In this document: piece by piece, positions 17,225-27,260 of the stretch
How the letters are laid out: each line of letters starts with the position of its first letter
How positions within the stretch are numbered: position 1 is the first letter of the stretch
DNA from: Allomesorhizobium camelthorni
GTDB lineage: Bacteria; Pseudomonadota; Alphaproteobacteria; Rhizobiales; Rhizobiaceae
Assembly: GCF_011045125.1 (NCBI RefSeq)
Contig: NZ_JAAKZF010000029.1
Coordinates: 1 to 64,000, forward strand
DNA: 64,000 nt
Reading direction: 5' to 3'
Program-made: the position numbers and the translations under genes
Notes under the pieces: generated by a model
Database searches by the model: none
The model's input: the letters and a program-made list of their open reading frames with translations, nothing else
What the model was told of the DNA's origin: nothing

Positions 17225-18037
17225 TCAGGCCGCCCGCGGACCGGAATCGCGATGCGAATGATCGTGCCCGTGATCGTGACCATGCGAATGGTCATGGTCG
17301 TCTCCGGCGGGCTCGCACCACGGCGCATCGTCATGCCAGGCTTCGTCGAAGCGGCGCGCGCGCAAAAGGTTTTCCGGCTTGAGCGCCTCGATCGTTTCGC
17401 CCCAGGCGACCGGTTGCCGCGCCAAAAGCAGCGTTTCGGGAAAATGCCGGCGCACCAGGTCGAGGTCGTGGATGACCACCATGACGGTGCGCTTCTCGCC
17501 GTGCCAGCGCTTGATCAGGTCAATCAGGTCGCCGACCGTCTTGGCGTCCACCGCGTTGAAAGGCTCGTCGAGCAGGATGATCTCGGCATCCTGGAGCAGG
17601 ACACGGGCAAAAAGAGCGCGCTGCAACTGGCCGCCCGACAGCGTGTCAATCGGCCGCTTCTCGAAGCCGCCCAGGCCGACGGCCATCAGCGCCTTCGATA
17701 CCTGCTCGCGATCGTCTCTGGTGAAGCGGCCGAGCAGGCCGCGCCGCGGCCAGAGCCCCAGCGAGACCAGATCGACCACCCGCGCCGGAAAGGAGCGGTC
17801 GAGTTCGGATTGCTGTGGCAGGTAGGCGATGCGCGCGCCCTTGGCGTTGAGGCAGATCCCGGCCATGGGTTTCAGCACGCCGACGATGCCCTTCATCAGC
17901 GTCGATTTGCCGGAGCCGTTCGCCCCGACCACGGCGGTCAGCGAACCCGTCTTGACCGCGCCGTTCAGATGATGAACGGCGGGGTGGCTGTTGTAGCCAA
18001 GCGTCAGGTCGCGAAAGGTCAGGCTGGCGTCGGTCAT
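17225..18037 (-). CDS. aztA: Zinc ABC transporter ATP-binding protein AztA
   Basis: ATPase of the zinc importer, 270 residues. Walker A is VGANGSGKST near residue 40, the ABC signature is LSGGQLQRALFARVLLQD, and Walker B is AEIILLDEPFNAVD. The last 25 residues are strikingly histidine-rich (DDHDHSHGHDHGHDHSHRDS), a cytoplasmic zinc-binding tail also seen in some ZnuC-type ATPases, which may sense or buffer zinc at the transporter. It is the first gene of the operon and lies 47 bp from a Zur-type palindrome. Confidence 0.93.
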   Translation of the reverse strand: MTDASLTFRDLTLGYNSHPAVHHLNGAVKTGSLTAVVGANGSGKSTLMKGIVGVLKPMAGICLNAKGARIAYLPQQSELDRSFPARVVDLVSLGLWPRRGLLGRFTRDDREQVSKALMAVGLGGFEKRPIDTLSGGQLQRALFARVLLQDAEIILLDEPFNAVDAKTVGDLIDLIKRWHGEKRTVMVVIHDLDLVRRHFPETLLLARQPVAWGETIEALKPENLLRARRFDEAWHDDAPWCEPAGDDHDHSHGHDHGHDHSHRDSGPRAA

Positions 18038-18083
18038 GGTCTTGCGGCTGCATCCGTGTTGCTGGCGGCAAGGGCTGGATATG

Positions 18084-18099
18084 TGATGTTATTACATTA
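18084..18099. promoter_or_regulatory. Zur box upstream of aztA
   Basis: TGATGTTATTACATTA shares the core ATGTTATTACAT with the palindrome ahead of aztD, agreeing at 14 of 16 positions. It lies 47 bases before the aztA start and about 135 before the divergent oxidase gene, where an operator for the az operon would be expected. Confidence 0.7.
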
Positions 18100-18233
18100 G
18101 TCAACGCTGCCATGTGAAATTCCGCGGCCGAAAATCCGCGCGGAGAGTGCTGGGGCAGGCGACGCTGCGCTCCTGCTCCATTCCAATTTCCGGTGTAATG
18201 TGGAAAAGGTCGCGAGCAAGGGAGGCGGAGCGC

Positions 18234-19346
18234 ATGCAGGACGAGATCAGGGCCGACATTGCAATTGTCGGCGCGGGCATTGCCGGAGCCGGCGTGGCGG
18301 CGGCGCTGGCGCAGAATTTCAAGGTCGTCCTGATCGAGCAGGAAAGCCGGCCCGGACATCATACCACCGGACGCTCGGCCGCGATCTTCATCCAGAACTA
18401 TGGCAACCAGACGATCCGGGCGCTCAGCCGCGCGAGCGCGCCGCTGTTCGAAGATGCGGACAAAGACCTATTCCCGAACCCGCTGCTTTCGCCGCGCGGC
18501 ATGCTGAACATCGCCGATGCCGAAGGAATGAGCCACCACGCCGAGCTTCTGGCCGGGAGCGAGGGGCTGCGCGAAATCAGCGTCGCCGAGGCGCTGGCGC
18601 TGGTGCCGGCGCTGCGGGCCGAGCGCATTCTCGCCGCCTCCTATGAAGAGGATGCGCGCGATATCGATGTCGCCGCACTTCATCAGGGCTGGCTGAAAGC
18701 CGCCAAGATGGCGGGCGCCAAGGTTCTGACCGACTGCGCGCTGGAGCGCGCTGAATATGCCGGCGGCGTCTGGTCCATCGAGACGTCGAATGCGCGGATC
18801 ATCGCGAAGACCATCGTCAACGCGGCCGGCGCATGGGCCGACGACGTCGCGAAGAAATGCGGCGTCGCGCCGATCGGCGTGACGCCGACGCGCCGCTCCA
18901 TAGCCGTGCTGCCCGCGCCGGCGGCTTACGACACGCGCCACTGGCCGCTGGTCGGCGACGCCGCGGACACCTGGTACATGAAGCCGGACGGAGCGCGCCT
19001 GCTGGTCTCGCCGGCCGACGAGGACCCGGTCGAGCCGCATGACGCCTTCGTCGACGACATGGTGCTGGCCGAAGGCCTGCACCGATTCGAGCAGGCGATG
19101 GTTTTTCCGGTGACCCATGTTGAGCGGAGCTGGGCCGGATTACGCACCTTTGCGCCGGACCGGACGCCGGTCGCCGGCTTCGACAGGACGGCGGACGGCT
19201 TTTTCTGGCTTGCGGGGCAGGGCGGCTACGGGATTCAGACCGCTCCCGCCTTGTCATGGCTGGCCGGACAGATGATAAGGCGCGCAGGCCTGCCCGCCGA
19301 AATGGAGGCGCTGGCGCCAGCCCTGTCGCCGGACCGTTTCCGCTAG
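18234..19346 (+). CDS. FAD-dependent oxidoreductase, DAO family (D-amino acid/glycine oxidase-like)
   Basis: 370-residue flavoprotein with an N-terminal dinucleotide-binding motif (ADIAIVGAGIAGAGVAAALA), the DAO-family segment TTGRSAAIFIQNYGN, and a C-terminal FAD-contacting GQGGYGIQTAPALSW. Such enzymes oxidise amino or imino acids with release of an imine. The next gene encodes a RidA-type imine deaminase, a sensible functional pair. The ATG at 18234 has GGAGGCGGAGCGC ahead of it, preferred over an ATG at 18114 that would run through the az regulatory region. The specific substrate cannot be read from sequence. Confidence 0.85.
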   Translation: MQDEIRADIAIVGAGIAGAGVAAALAQNFKVVLIEQESRPGHHTTGRSAAIFIQNYGNQTIRALSRASAPLFEDADKDLFPNPLLSPRGMLNIADAEGMSHHAELLAGSEGLREISVAEALALVPALRAERILAASYEEDARDIDVAALHQGWLKAAKMAGAKVLTDCALERAEYAGGVWSIETSNARIIAKTIVNAAGAWADDVAKKCGVAPIGVTPTRRSIAVLPAPAAYDTRHWPLVGDAADTWYMKPDGARLLVSPADEDPVEPHDAFVDDMVLAEGLHRFEQAMVFPVTHVERSWAGLRTFAPDRTPVAGFDRTADGFFWLAGQGGYGIQTAPALSWLAGQMIRRAGLPAEMEALAPALSPDRFR

Positions 19347-19383
19347 GGCTGCCCGAAGAAATTTTCAGGAAGGGAATAGATAC

Positions 19384-19728
19384 ATGACCATTCGCCGTAT
19401 CGATGTCGGCCCGCGCATGAGCGACATCGTCATCCACAACAACACGATCTATCTGGCCGGGCAGGTCGGCACGCCGGGCGGCAACGTCGCTACCCAGACC
19501 AAGGAAATCCTCGCCACGATCGACGAATTGCTGGCCAAGGCCGGTTCGGACAAGACCAAGATCCTTCAGGCGATCATCTGGCTGGCCGACATGAGCACCT
19601 TCGCCGAAATGAACGGGGTGTGGGACGGCTGGGCGCCGCAGGGCCACACGCCCGCCCGCGCCACCGGCGAAGCCAAGCTCGCCGCTCCGGAATACAAGGT
19701 CGAGATCATCATCACGGCGGCGCTTTAG
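19384..19728 (+). CDS. RidA-family (YjgF/YER057c/UK114) reactive imine deaminase
   Basis: 114-residue RidA-like protein. The family residues are present in IYLAGQVGTPGGNV, QTKEILATIDELLAKAGSDK and the C-terminal GHTPARATGEAKLAAPEYKV, with the Arg that binds the carboxylate. RidA proteins hydrolyse 2-imino/enamine acids released by PLP enzymes and amino-acid oxidases. It follows the FAD oxidase gene by 37 bp and is convergent with hutC. The likely role is clearing the oxidase's imine product. Confidence 0.88.
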   Translation: MTIRRIDVGPRMSDIVIHNNTIYLAGQVGTPGGNVATQTKEILATIDELLAKAGSDKTKILQAIIWLADMSTFAEMNGVWDGWAPQGHTPARATGEAKLAAPEYKVEIIITAAL

Positions 19729-19744
19729 GCCCGCGATCGCGCCA

Positions 19745-20500
19745 TCAGCTCTGCGAAGGCGTGAACCGCGCCACCAGAGCATGGCTGCCGGCGGCATAGG
19801 TGAACCGCACATGGGTCACTGGATGGTCGGCGCTCCAGGTGCGCCGCTCCACCACCAGGCAAGGCGATCCCTTGGCAATGTTCAGCGCGGCGGCGGTTTG
19901 CGCCTCCGCGCTGGCAGCGGTGATCCGGTGTTCGGCCGCGCTCCACGGGATGCGGCCTATCAGCCACGGCCCGGGCGCGCTTTCCTCGAAGCGTTCGTCC
20001 GCCGCTTCCGGTACGGCGGCGAGATTGATCAGCCGGTTCTCGAGGCAGAACGGCTGCACGCCGGCAAAATGGCGGCAGGTCAGCTCCAGCACGGCGTCTG
20101 AATTCTTCAGGCCGAGCCGCTCGCGATCGTCCGGAGTGCTCTTGCGCTTGTGGCGCGACGTCAGCTCGTAGCGATAGGGCAGCCCGAGCGCGGCCACTTC
20201 CGTCTTGATGTCGTGGATTTCGAGAATCGCCGCCTGCGACTGCGGCCGGCGCACGAAGCTGCCGGAACGGCGGCGGCGCTCGATCAGCCCGGCCTTGGCA
20301 AGTTGCGATAGCGCCTTGTTCACCGTCATGCGCGAGCAGCCATATTCCGCCGAAAGCTCATGCTCGAACGGGATGCGGTGGCCGGGCGCCCATTCGCCCG
20401 ACATGATGCGGTCGCTGATGTCGGCGAGGATGCGCTGGTGAAGCGATGCCGGTTCGGCGTCGGCCCTGATTGCGTCGGTCACATCCATTTGCTTTTCCAT
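19745..20500 (-). CDS. hutC: Histidine utilization repressor HutC (GntR family)
   Basis: GntR/HutC-type repressor, 251 residues. The N-terminal winged helix covers about residues 18-85 (SLHQRILADISDRIMSGEWA, then PFEHELSAEYGCSRMTVNKA). The C-terminal UTRA domain binds the effector, urocanate in known HutC proteins (motif CLVVERRTWSADHPVTHVRF). It is nine bases downstream of hutF on the same strand, so the repressor is co-transcribed with a gene it likely controls. The presumed operator is the palindrome at 21921. A second in-frame ATG lies 12 bases inside the start; neither has a strong ribosome site. Confidence 0.92.
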   Translation of the reverse strand: MEKQMDVTDAIRADAEPASLHQRILADISDRIMSGEWAPGHRIPFEHELSAEYGCSRMTVNKALSQLAKAGLIERRRRSGSFVRRPQSQAAILEIHDIKTEVAALGLPYRYELTSRHKRKSTPDDRERLGLKNSDAVLELTCRHFAGVQPFCLENRLINLAAVPEAADERFEESAPGPWLIGRIPWSAAEHRITAASAEAQTAAALNIAKGSPCLVVERRTWSADHPVTHVRFTYAAGSHALVARFTPSQS

Positions 20501-20509
20501 CTTTGACCG

Positions 20510-21865
20510 TCAGCCGGCGAGCAGTTCGATCATCGCCGCCTTGAATTTCTCGGCGATGGCATCGCGTGCAAAATGCCGCCCCTGCGTGACCACTCTTTCA
20601 CCGTGAACCCAGACGCAATCGACCGCCGCCCCATTGGCGAAAATCCAGGCATCGAGGATCGCGTCGCCGGATTTGCCGGCGAGGGTGGGGTGCGTCGCGT
20701 CGAGCGAGACGAAATCGGCCGGTGCGCCGGGAGCTATCCCGGATTCCGCACGTCCAAGAGCCTGATTGCCGCCCGCGACCGCCATTGTGAACAAATTTCG
20801 GCCGTTGGATTGGCCCGGTGCGGCTAACACATTGCGCTGGTGATGAAAAATCCGTTGCGAATATTCGAGCTGGCGCAATTCATCCACAACACCGATCAGC
20901 ACGTTGGAATCCGAGCCGACCCCAAAACGCCCGCCATGCTCGACGAACAGGGCCGCGGAGAAGGTGCCGTCGCCGAGATTGGCCTCAGTGATCGGGCAGA
21001 GGCCGGCAATCGCCCCGATTCTCGCGATTGCGACGGTCTCGATGTCGAGCATGTGGGTGGCGTGGATGAGGCACCAGCGCCGGTCGACTTCCGTATTGGC
21101 GAGCAGCCATTCGACGGGCCGCGCGCCTGACCAGGCGATGCAGTCCTCGACCTCGCGCATCTGCTCGGCGATGTGGATGTGGATCGGCCCATCCGGCATC
21201 ATGGCGGCGACGGCCGCGAGTTCTTGCGGCGTGACGGCGCGCAGGCTGTGCGGCGCAACGCCGACAACTGCGCCGGGCATGTCCTTCGTCGCGGTGCGGC
21301 AACCTTCAAGAAGAGCAGCGAACCCGTCGAGATCATTGACGAATCGCCGCTGGCCGTCGGTGGGCCCTGCGCCGCCGAAACCCGAATGGGCATAAAAGAC
21401 CGGCAGCAGCGTCAGGCCAATGCCGGTTGCCCGCGCTGCGGCGGCGATGCGCTCCGCCATCTCAGCGATGTTGGCGTAGGGCCGGCCATCGAGATCATGG
21501 TGCAGATAATGAAACTCGCCGACGCGCGAAAATCCGGCTTCCAGCATCTCGACATAAAGCTGGGCCGCGACCGCCTCGGCCTGCTCGGGCGTGATGCTCA
21601 GCGCGAAGCGGTACATCACCTCGCGCCATGACCAGAAGCTGTCGGGGGAAGGCCCACGCGTTTCGGCTAGCCCGGCCATTCCGCGCTGGAAGGCATGGCT
21701 GTGTAGGTTCGGCATGCCCGGCAGCAGGATCGCATGATGCTCGTCGCCGGGGGCGGGCGAGGTTGCCTGCTCGACCGAAACGATCCGCCCGCCGTCGGTG
21801 ACGATGCGGGTATTGTCCTGCCAGCCGGCCGGGAGCAGGGCCTGTTCGGCAAAGATCGTCGTCAT
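20510..21865 (-). CDS. hutF: Formimidoylglutamate deiminase
   Basis: Amidohydrolase-superfamily enzyme converting N-formimidoyl-glutamate to N-formylglutamate plus ammonia, step four of the five-step histidine route. The 451-residue product has the metal-binding start of the barrel in MPNLHSHAFQRGMAG, further ligands in LIHATHMLD, and GVGSDSNVLIGVVDELRQLE near the end. The ATG at 21865 has GAGAGGTGG upstream. It is divergent from hutI with a perfect palindrome between. The presence of hutF with hutG rules out the direct formimidoylglutamase route. Confidence 0.95.
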   Translation of the reverse strand: MTTIFAEQALLPAGWQDNTRIVTDGGRIVSVEQATSPAPGDEHHAILLPGMPNLHSHAFQRGMAGLAETRGPSPDSFWSWREVMYRFALSITPEQAEAVAAQLYVEMLEAGFSRVGEFHYLHHDLDGRPYANIAEMAERIAAAARATGIGLTLLPVFYAHSGFGGAGPTDGQRRFVNDLDGFAALLEGCRTATKDMPGAVVGVAPHSLRAVTPQELAAVAAMMPDGPIHIHIAEQMREVEDCIAWSGARPVEWLLANTEVDRRWCLIHATHMLDIETVAIARIGAIAGLCPITEANLGDGTFSAALFVEHGGRFGVGSDSNVLIGVVDELRQLEYSQRIFHHQRNVLAAPGQSNGRNLFTMAVAGGNQALGRAESGIAPGAPADFVSLDATHPTLAGKSGDAILDAWIFANGAAVDCVWVHGERVVTQGRHFARDAIAEKFKAAMIELLAG

Positions 21866-21920
21866 GCCACCTCTCTCGAATCTTTGATACTGAGCCGAAG
21901 CCCACTTGCATCATTTCCTG

Positions 21921-21936
21921 ATATGTATATACATAT
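21921..21936. promoter_or_regulatory. HutC operator candidate between hutF and hutI
   Basis: ATATGTATATACATAT is a perfect 16-bp palindrome in the 97-bp gap between the divergent starts of hutF (21865) and hutI (21963). GntR/HutC proteins bind AT-rich palindromes with a TGTATATACA-like core. It is the only such site in the locus. Confidence 0.75.
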
Positions 21937-21962
21937 TGAAGCGCAATGGAAACGGGAAAGTG

Positions 21963-23198
21963 ATGGCTGGCGCAGGGGAGGAATCGTCGAAGCGGACGTG
22001 CATCTGGCGCAACGCACGGCTTGCGACCATGTCGCAATCGCTGTCCGGCCTGGGCGTCGTCGATGACGGCGCGGTCGTTGCCAGAGAAGGGCGGATCGTC
22101 TTTGCCGGACCGGCAGCGCAACTTCCCACAGCATTGATGCGTGATGCCGAGATCATCGACTGCGGCGTCCGCTGGATCACGCCCGGCCTGATCGATTGCC
22201 ACACCCATCTCGTCCACGCAGGCAACCGCGCCAACGAGTTCGAAATGCGGCTGGCCGGCGCGACCTATGAAGAGGTCGCGCGCGCCGGCGGCGGTATCGT
22301 CTCCTCGGTCAAGGCGCTGCGCGCGGCGAGCGAGGACGATCTGGTGCGCGAAACGATGCCGCGCCTCGATGCGCTGATCGCCGAAGGCGTTACCACGGTC
22401 GAGATCAAATCCGGCTACGGCCTCGATCTGGAAAACGAGAAGAAATCGCTGCGTGCAGCGCGCCGGATGGGCGACGAACGGGCGGTCACGGTCCGTACGA
22501 CCTTCCTCGGTGCGCATGCCCTGCCGCCGGAAGCCAACGGCGACAAGTCGGCCTACATCGATCTCGTGGCGAAAAAGATGCTGCCGGCGATTGCGGCCGA
22601 AGGGCTGGCCGACGCCGTCGACGGGTTCTGCGAGGGGATCGCCTTTTCGCCGGAGGAAATGGCCCGCGTGTTCGAAGCCGCCAAGGCGCTCGGCCTGCCG
22701 GTAAGACTCCATGCCGACCAGCTTTCCAACCTTCATGGCGCAGCCCTTGCGGCGAGCTTTGGCGCTCTGTCGGCAGACCATCTCGAATACACCGACGAGG
22801 CCGGCGCGTCCGCCATGGCCAAAGCCGGCATAGTCGCGGTGATGCTGCCCGGCGCGTTCTATTTCATCCGCGAGGCGAAAAAGCCGCCGATCGACCTGTT
22901 TCGCCGCCAAGGCGTAAAAATGGCCGTCGCCACCGACTGCAATCCCGGAACCTCGCCGCTGACCTCGCTGCTTCTGACCATGAACATGGCCGCGACGCTG
23001 TTCGGCATGACGGTCGAGGAATGTTTGCTGGGCGTGACCCGCCACGCGGCGGCTGCGCTAGGCATGTCTAGCGAAACGGGGTCGCTGGAGCCCGGCAAAT
23101 GGGCCGACCTGGCAATCTGGGATATCGAAAGCCCGGCCGAACTTGTCTATCGCATGGGGTTCAACCCGCTTCATGCGCGAATTTGGAGGGGCCGATGA
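21963..23198 (+). CDS. hutI: Imidazolonepropionase
   Basis: Zinc/iron amidohydrolase that opens 4-imidazolone-5-propanoate to N-formimidoyl-L-glutamate. 411 residues with [20 protein letters not shown] as the metal-binding and substrate motif, [13 protein letters not shown] in the barrel, and [20 protein letters not shown] near the end. The ATG at 21963 follows GGGAAAG. Its stop overlaps the hutH start (ATGA), indicating tight coupling. It is the first gene of the hutIHGUD unit. Confidence 0.96.
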   Translation: MAGAGEESSKRTCIWRNARLATMSQSLSGLGVVDDGAVVAREGRIVFAGPAAQLPTALMRDAEIIDCGVRWITPGLIDCHTHLVHAGNRANEFEMRLAGATYEEVARAGGGIVSSVKALRAASEDDLVRETMPRLDALIAEGVTTVEIKSGYGLDLENEKKSLRAARRMGDERAVTVRTTFLGAHALPPEANGDKSAYIDLVAKKMLPAIAAEGLADAVDGFCEGIAFSPEEMARVFEAAKALGLPVRLHADQLSNLHGAALAASFGALSADHLEYTDEAGASAMAKAGIVAVMLPGAFYFIREAKKPPIDLFRRQGVKMAVATDCNPGTSPLTSLLLTMNMAATLFGMTVEECLLGVTRHAAAALGMSSETGSLEPGKWADLAIWDIESPAELVYRMGFNPLHARIWRGR

Positions 23199-24739
23199 CC
23201 ACACTCGTACTGAAACCGGGTGAGGCCACGCTCGCCGACTGGCGCGCCATCTATCGCGGTTCGACGCCGAAGCTTGACGACGCCTGCCGGCCGCTGATCA
23301 GAGCGAGCGCCGATGCGGTCGCGAGGATCGTCGCGAAGGGCGAGCCGGTCTACGGCATCAACACCGGTTTCGGAAAGCTCGCCAGTGTGCGCATCGAGGC
23401 GGCCGATCTCGAAACGCTCCAGCGCAACATCGTGCTCAGCCACTCGGCGGGCGTCGGCGAGCCGATGCCGGTTTCGGTCGTGCGCCTGATGATGGCGCTA
23501 AAGCTTGCCAGTCTGGCGCAGGGCGCATCGGGCGTGCGGCCGGCAACGGTGGAACTGCTGGAAACGATGCTGGCCAGGGACGTGGTGCCGGTGGTGCCGG
23601 CGCAGGGCTCGGTCGGCGCTTCGGGCGATCTCGCCCCGCTGGCCCACATGACCGCGACGATGATCGGCGTCGGCGAGGTGTTTACGCCGGACGGCCGGGT
23701 GCCCGCCGCGGAAGGGCTGGCTGCCGCCGGACTGGGGCCGGTCGTGCTCGGCGCCAAGGAAGGCTTGGCGCTGCTCAACGGCACGCAGTTTTCGACCGCC
23801 TACGCACTGGCGGCATTGTTCGAGGCTGAGATTCTCTATCGCTCCGCGCTTGTCACCGGCGCGCTGTCGACAGATGCGGCCAAGGGCTCGGACGCCCCCT
23901 TCGATCCGCGCATCCATCTGCTCCGGAAGCACCGCGGCCAGATCGAGACGGCAAGCGCGCTGCGCAATCTGATGGCCGGCAGCGCCATCCGCGAATCGCA
24001 CCGGGTCGGCGACGAGCGCGTGCAGGATCCGTATTGCCTGCGCTGCCAGCCGCAGGTGATGGGCGCCGCGCTCGACGTGCTGCGCAAGGCGGCCGACACG
24101 CTGGAGACAGAGGCAAACGGCGTCACCGACAATCCGCTGATCTTCGCCGAGGATGACACCGCGCTTTCGGGCGGCAATTTCCACGCCGAGCCGGTAGCGT
24201 TCGCCGCAGACATGATCGCACTTGCCGTCTGCGAGATCGGTTCACTGGCCGAGCGCCGCATCGCCATGCTCGTCGATCCGGCGCTCTCGGGCATGCCGGC
24301 CTTCCTGACGCCGAAGCCGGGACTGAATTCCGGCTTCATGATCCCGCAGGTGACGGCTGCCGCGCTCGTTTCGGAAAACAAGCAGAGGGCCTATCCGGCG
24401 AGCGTCGATTCGATCCCGACCTCGGCCAACCAGGAGGATCATGTCTCGATGGCCGCGCATGGCGCGCGCCGGCTGATCGGCATGGTCGAGAACGCCACGG
24501 CTGTGATCGGCATCGAACTTCTGGCTGCCGCGCAAGGCTGCGATTTCCATGCGCCGCTGCCTTCCAGCGAGCCACTGGAGGCTGTGCGCAAGACGGTCAG
24601 GGCCGAGGTGCCGCATCTCGACCACGACCGGCATTTCCATCCCGACATGGAGGCGGCGATCGAACTGGTGCGCAGCGGCGCGGTGATCGCAGCGGCAAAC
24701 AGCGTCGATCTGCCGGGCGTTTCGGAGGTGGCGTCGTGA
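23195..24739 (+). CDS. hutH: Histidine ammonia-lyase
   Basis: Removes ammonia from L-histidine to give urocanate. The 514-residue protein carries the MIO-forming tripeptide Ala142-Ser143-Gly144 in [13 protein letters not shown]. It also has [15 protein letters not shown] and [15 protein letters not shown], characteristic of histidase. The start overlaps the hutI stop by four bases (ATGA) with GGAGGGGCC ahead, and the stop overlaps the hutG start (GTGA). Confidence 0.97.
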   Translation: MTTLVLKPGEATLADWRAIYRGSTPKLDDACRPLIRASADAVARIVAKGEPVYGINTGFGKLASVRIEAADLETLQRNIVLSHSAGVGEPMPVSVVRLMMALKLASLAQGASGVRPATVELLETMLARDVVPVVPAQGSVGASGDLAPLAHMTATMIGVGEVFTPDGRVPAAEGLAAAGLGPVVLGAKEGLALLNGTQFSTAYALAALFEAEILYRSALVTGALSTDAAKGSDAPFDPRIHLLRKHRGQIETASALRNLMAGSAIRESHRVGDERVQDPYCLRCQPQVMGAALDVLRKAADTLETEANGVTDNPLIFAEDDTALSGGNFHAEPVAFAADMIALAVCEIGSLAERRIAMLVDPALSGMPAFLTPKPGLNSGFMIPQVTAAALVSENKQRAYPASVDSIPTSANQEDHVSMAAHGARRLIGMVENATAVIGIELLAAAQGCDFHAPLPSSEPLEAVRKTVRAEVPHLDHDRHFHPDMEAAIELVRSGAVIAAANSVDLPGVSEVAS

Positions 24740-25554
24740 GCGCGACGCCGTGGCTGACAATCCAGCGAGGCAATGCGCCGCTGCTAGTCAGCCTGCCGCA
24801 CACCGGAACCGACCTCGCCGACATCGAGCCGCGCCTCGTTTCGCGCTGGCTCGGGCAGCGCGACTGCGATTGGTGGATCGACAGGCTCTACGATTTTGCC
24901 GGGAGCCTCGGGGCGACCGTTGTGCACACCGCGATCTCCCGCACGGTGATTGACGTCAACCGCGACCCGTCCGGCGCCTCGCTCTATCCGGGGCAGGCGA
25001 CGACGGAACTCTGCCCGACTACGACCTTTGACGGCGATCCGCTCTACCAGGAGGGCGAAGAGCCGAAGCAGGCGGAGATCGACAGCAGGCGCAAGGAGTT
25101 CTTCGAGCCCTATCATGCAGCGCTTGAAGCCGAGATCGCGCGGCTGAGGGCGGTTCATCCAAAGATTGTCCTCTATGATTGTCATTCGATCCGCTCGGTG
25201 TTGCCGCTGCTGTTCGAGGGGACGCTGCCGGTTTTCAATCTCGGCACCAATGACGGCCGAAGCGCTGACCCGGCGTTGCAGGACAAGGTCGCCACGATCA
25301 TGGCCGAGACCGGGCAGAGCTGGGTTGTCAATGGCCGCTTCAAGGGCGGCTGGATCACGCGCCATCACGGCGGGCCCGAGCGGGGCGTTCACGCCTTGCA
25401 GATGGAGCTTTCCAATCGCGGCTATATGCACGAGCCCGAGGGCAAGGGTTCGCCGGACAATTGGCCGACGCCTTACGATCCGGACTTCGCCGCGCCGATG
25501 CGCGCGACTTTGACTAATATCCTTGAAACCGCAATCGCCTGGGCGCGCAGTTAA
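24736..25554 (+). CDS. hutG: N-formylglutamate deformylase
   Basis: Zinc amidohydrolase releasing formate and glutamate from N-formylglutamate, the last step of the HutF route. It has 272 residues with the N-formylglutamate amidohydrolase pattern: [33 protein letters not shown] and [18 protein letters not shown]. The start is GTG at 24736, overlapping the hutH stop. It is 29 bp ahead of hutU. Confidence 0.95.
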   Translation: MSATPWLTIQRGNAPLLVSLPHTGTDLADIEPRLVSRWLGQRDCDWWIDRLYDFAGSLGATVVHTAISRTVIDVNRDPSGASLYPGQATTELCPTTTFDGDPLYQEGEEPKQAEIDSRRKEFFEPYHAALEAEIARLRAVHPKIVLYDCHSIRSVLPLLFEGTLPVFNLGTNDGRSADPALQDKVATIMAETGQSWVVNGRFKGGWITRHHGGPERGVHALQMELSNRGYMHEPEGKGSPDNWPTPYDPDFAAPMRATLTNILETAIAWARS

Positions 25555-25583
25555 GCTGCGCCGGCAATTCTGGAGGCTTTCCG

Positions 25584-27260
25584 ATGACACAACACACCCG
25601 CATCGACAATGCGCGGACGATCCGCGCAGCGACCGGCACGGAGCTTTCGGCCAAGAGCTGGCTGACCGAAGCGCCGCTCAGGATGCTGATGAACAATCTC
25701 GACCCGAACGTCGCCGAGCGGCCGGGCGAACTGGTCGTCTATGGCGGGATCGGCCGGGCGGCGCGCGACTGGGAGAGCTTCGACCGCATCGTCGGCGCGC
25801 TGAGAAACCTGGAAAATGACGAGACGCTGCTGGTGCAGTCCGGCAAGCCGGTCGGCGTGTTCAAGACGCACGCCGACGCACCACGCGTGCTTCTGGCAAA
25901 TTCCAATCTGGTGCCACACTGGGCCAATTGGGACCATTTCAACGCGCTCGATAAAAAGGGCCTGATGATGTACGGCCAGATGACGGCCGGCTCCTGGATC
26001 TATATCGGCAGCCAGGGGATCGTTCAGGGCACCTACGAAACGTTCGTCGAACTCGGCCGGCAGCACTACAATGGCGACCTTTCCGGCCGCTGGATCCTGA
26101 CCGCGGGTCTCGGCGGCATGGGCGGCGCGCAGCCGCTGGCCGCGACCATGGCCGGAGCATCGTGCCTGGCGGTCGAATGTCAGCCGAGCCGCATCGAGAT
26201 GCGGCTGAAGACCGGCTATGTCGACGTGCAGGCCAAGGACTTGGATGACGCGCTGGCCATCATTGACAAGGCCGGCAAGGACAGGAAGACGATTTCCGTC
26301 GCGCTGCTTGGCAATGCAGCCGACATTTTCCCCGAACTGGTCCGGCGCGGCGTCAGGCCCGATGCGGTGACGGACCAGACTTCGGCCCACGATCCGGTTA
26401 ACGGCTATCTGCCGAAGGGCTGGACGGTCGCCGAATGGGAGGAAAAGCGCGAGCGCGACCCGAAGGCGGTGGAGAAGGCAGCGAAAGCTTCGATGGCCGG
26501 CCATGTGCGGGCGATGCTCGATTTCCACAAAATGGGCGTTCCGACCGTCGATTACGGCAACAATATCAGACAGATGGCGCTGGAAGAGGGCGTCGAAAAC
26601 GCGTTCGACTTCCCCGGCTTCGTGCCGGCCTATATCCGGCCGCTCTTCTGCCGTGGCGTCGGACCGTTCCGCTGGGCGGCGCTGTCCGGCGACCCCGAGG
26701 ACATTTTCCGCACCGACGCCAAGGTCAAGGAACTGACGCCCGGCAACAAGCACCTGCACAACTGGCTCGACATGGCGCAGAAGCGCATCCACTTCCAGGG
26801 CCTGCCGGCGCGCATCTGCTGGGTTGGCCTCGGCGACCGCCATCGGCTCGGCCTCGCCTTCAACGAGATGGTCGTGAATGGCGAGCTGAAGGCGCCGGTC
26901 GTCATCGGCCGCGATCACCTCGATTCGGGCTCGGTCGCCTCGCCCAACCGCGAGACCGAGGCGATGAAGGACGGTTCCGACGCGGTCTCCGACTGGCCGC
27001 TGCTCAACGCACTGCTCAACTGCGCATCCGGCGCGACCTGGGTGTCGCTGCACCATGGCGGAGGCGTCGGCATGGGATTCTCGCAGCACGCAGGCATGGT
27101 CATCGTCGCCGACGGCACGCCGGAGGCGGCAAAGCGCCTCGAGCGTGTTTTGTGGAATGATCCGGCCTCCGGCGTTATGCGCCACGCCGACGCCGGCTAC
27201 GACGTCGCAATCGACTGCGCCAGGGAAAACGGCCTCAACCTGCCCGGCATTCTCGGCTGA
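25584..27260 (+). CDS. hutU: Urocanate hydratase
   Basis: NAD+-dependent urocanase, second step of histidine breakdown. 558 residues with [18 protein letters not shown] near the start, [20 protein letters not shown], the NAD-binding [15 protein letters not shown], and the conserved [20 protein letters not shown] containing the active-site Cys. The length matches the family. Its TGA overlaps the ATG of hutD at 27260. Confidence 0.97.
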   Translation: MTQHTRIDNARTIRAATGTELSAKSWLTEAPLRMLMNNLDPNVAERPGELVVYGGIGRAARDWESFDRIVGALRNLENDETLLVQSGKPVGVFKTHADAPRVLLANSNLVPHWANWDHFNALDKKGLMMYGQMTAGSWIYIGSQGIVQGTYETFVELGRQHYNGDLSGRWILTAGLGGMGGAQPLAATMAGASCLAVECQPSRIEMRLKTGYVDVQAKDLDDALAIIDKAGKDRKTISVALLGNAADIFPELVRRGVRPDAVTDQTSAHDPVNGYLPKGWTVAEWEEKRERDPKAVEKAAKASMAGHVRAMLDFHKMGVPTVDYGNNIRQMALEEGVENAFDFPGFVPAYIRPLFCRGVGPFRWAALSGDPEDIFRTDAKVKELTPGNKHLHNWLDMAQKRIHFQGLPARICWVGLGDRHRLGLAFNEMVVNGELKAPVVIGRDHLDSGSVASPNRETEAMKDGSDAVSDWPLLNALLNCASGATWVSLHHGGGVGMGFSQHAGMVIVADGTPEAAKRLERVLWNDPASGVMRHADAGYDVAIDCARENGLNLPGILG

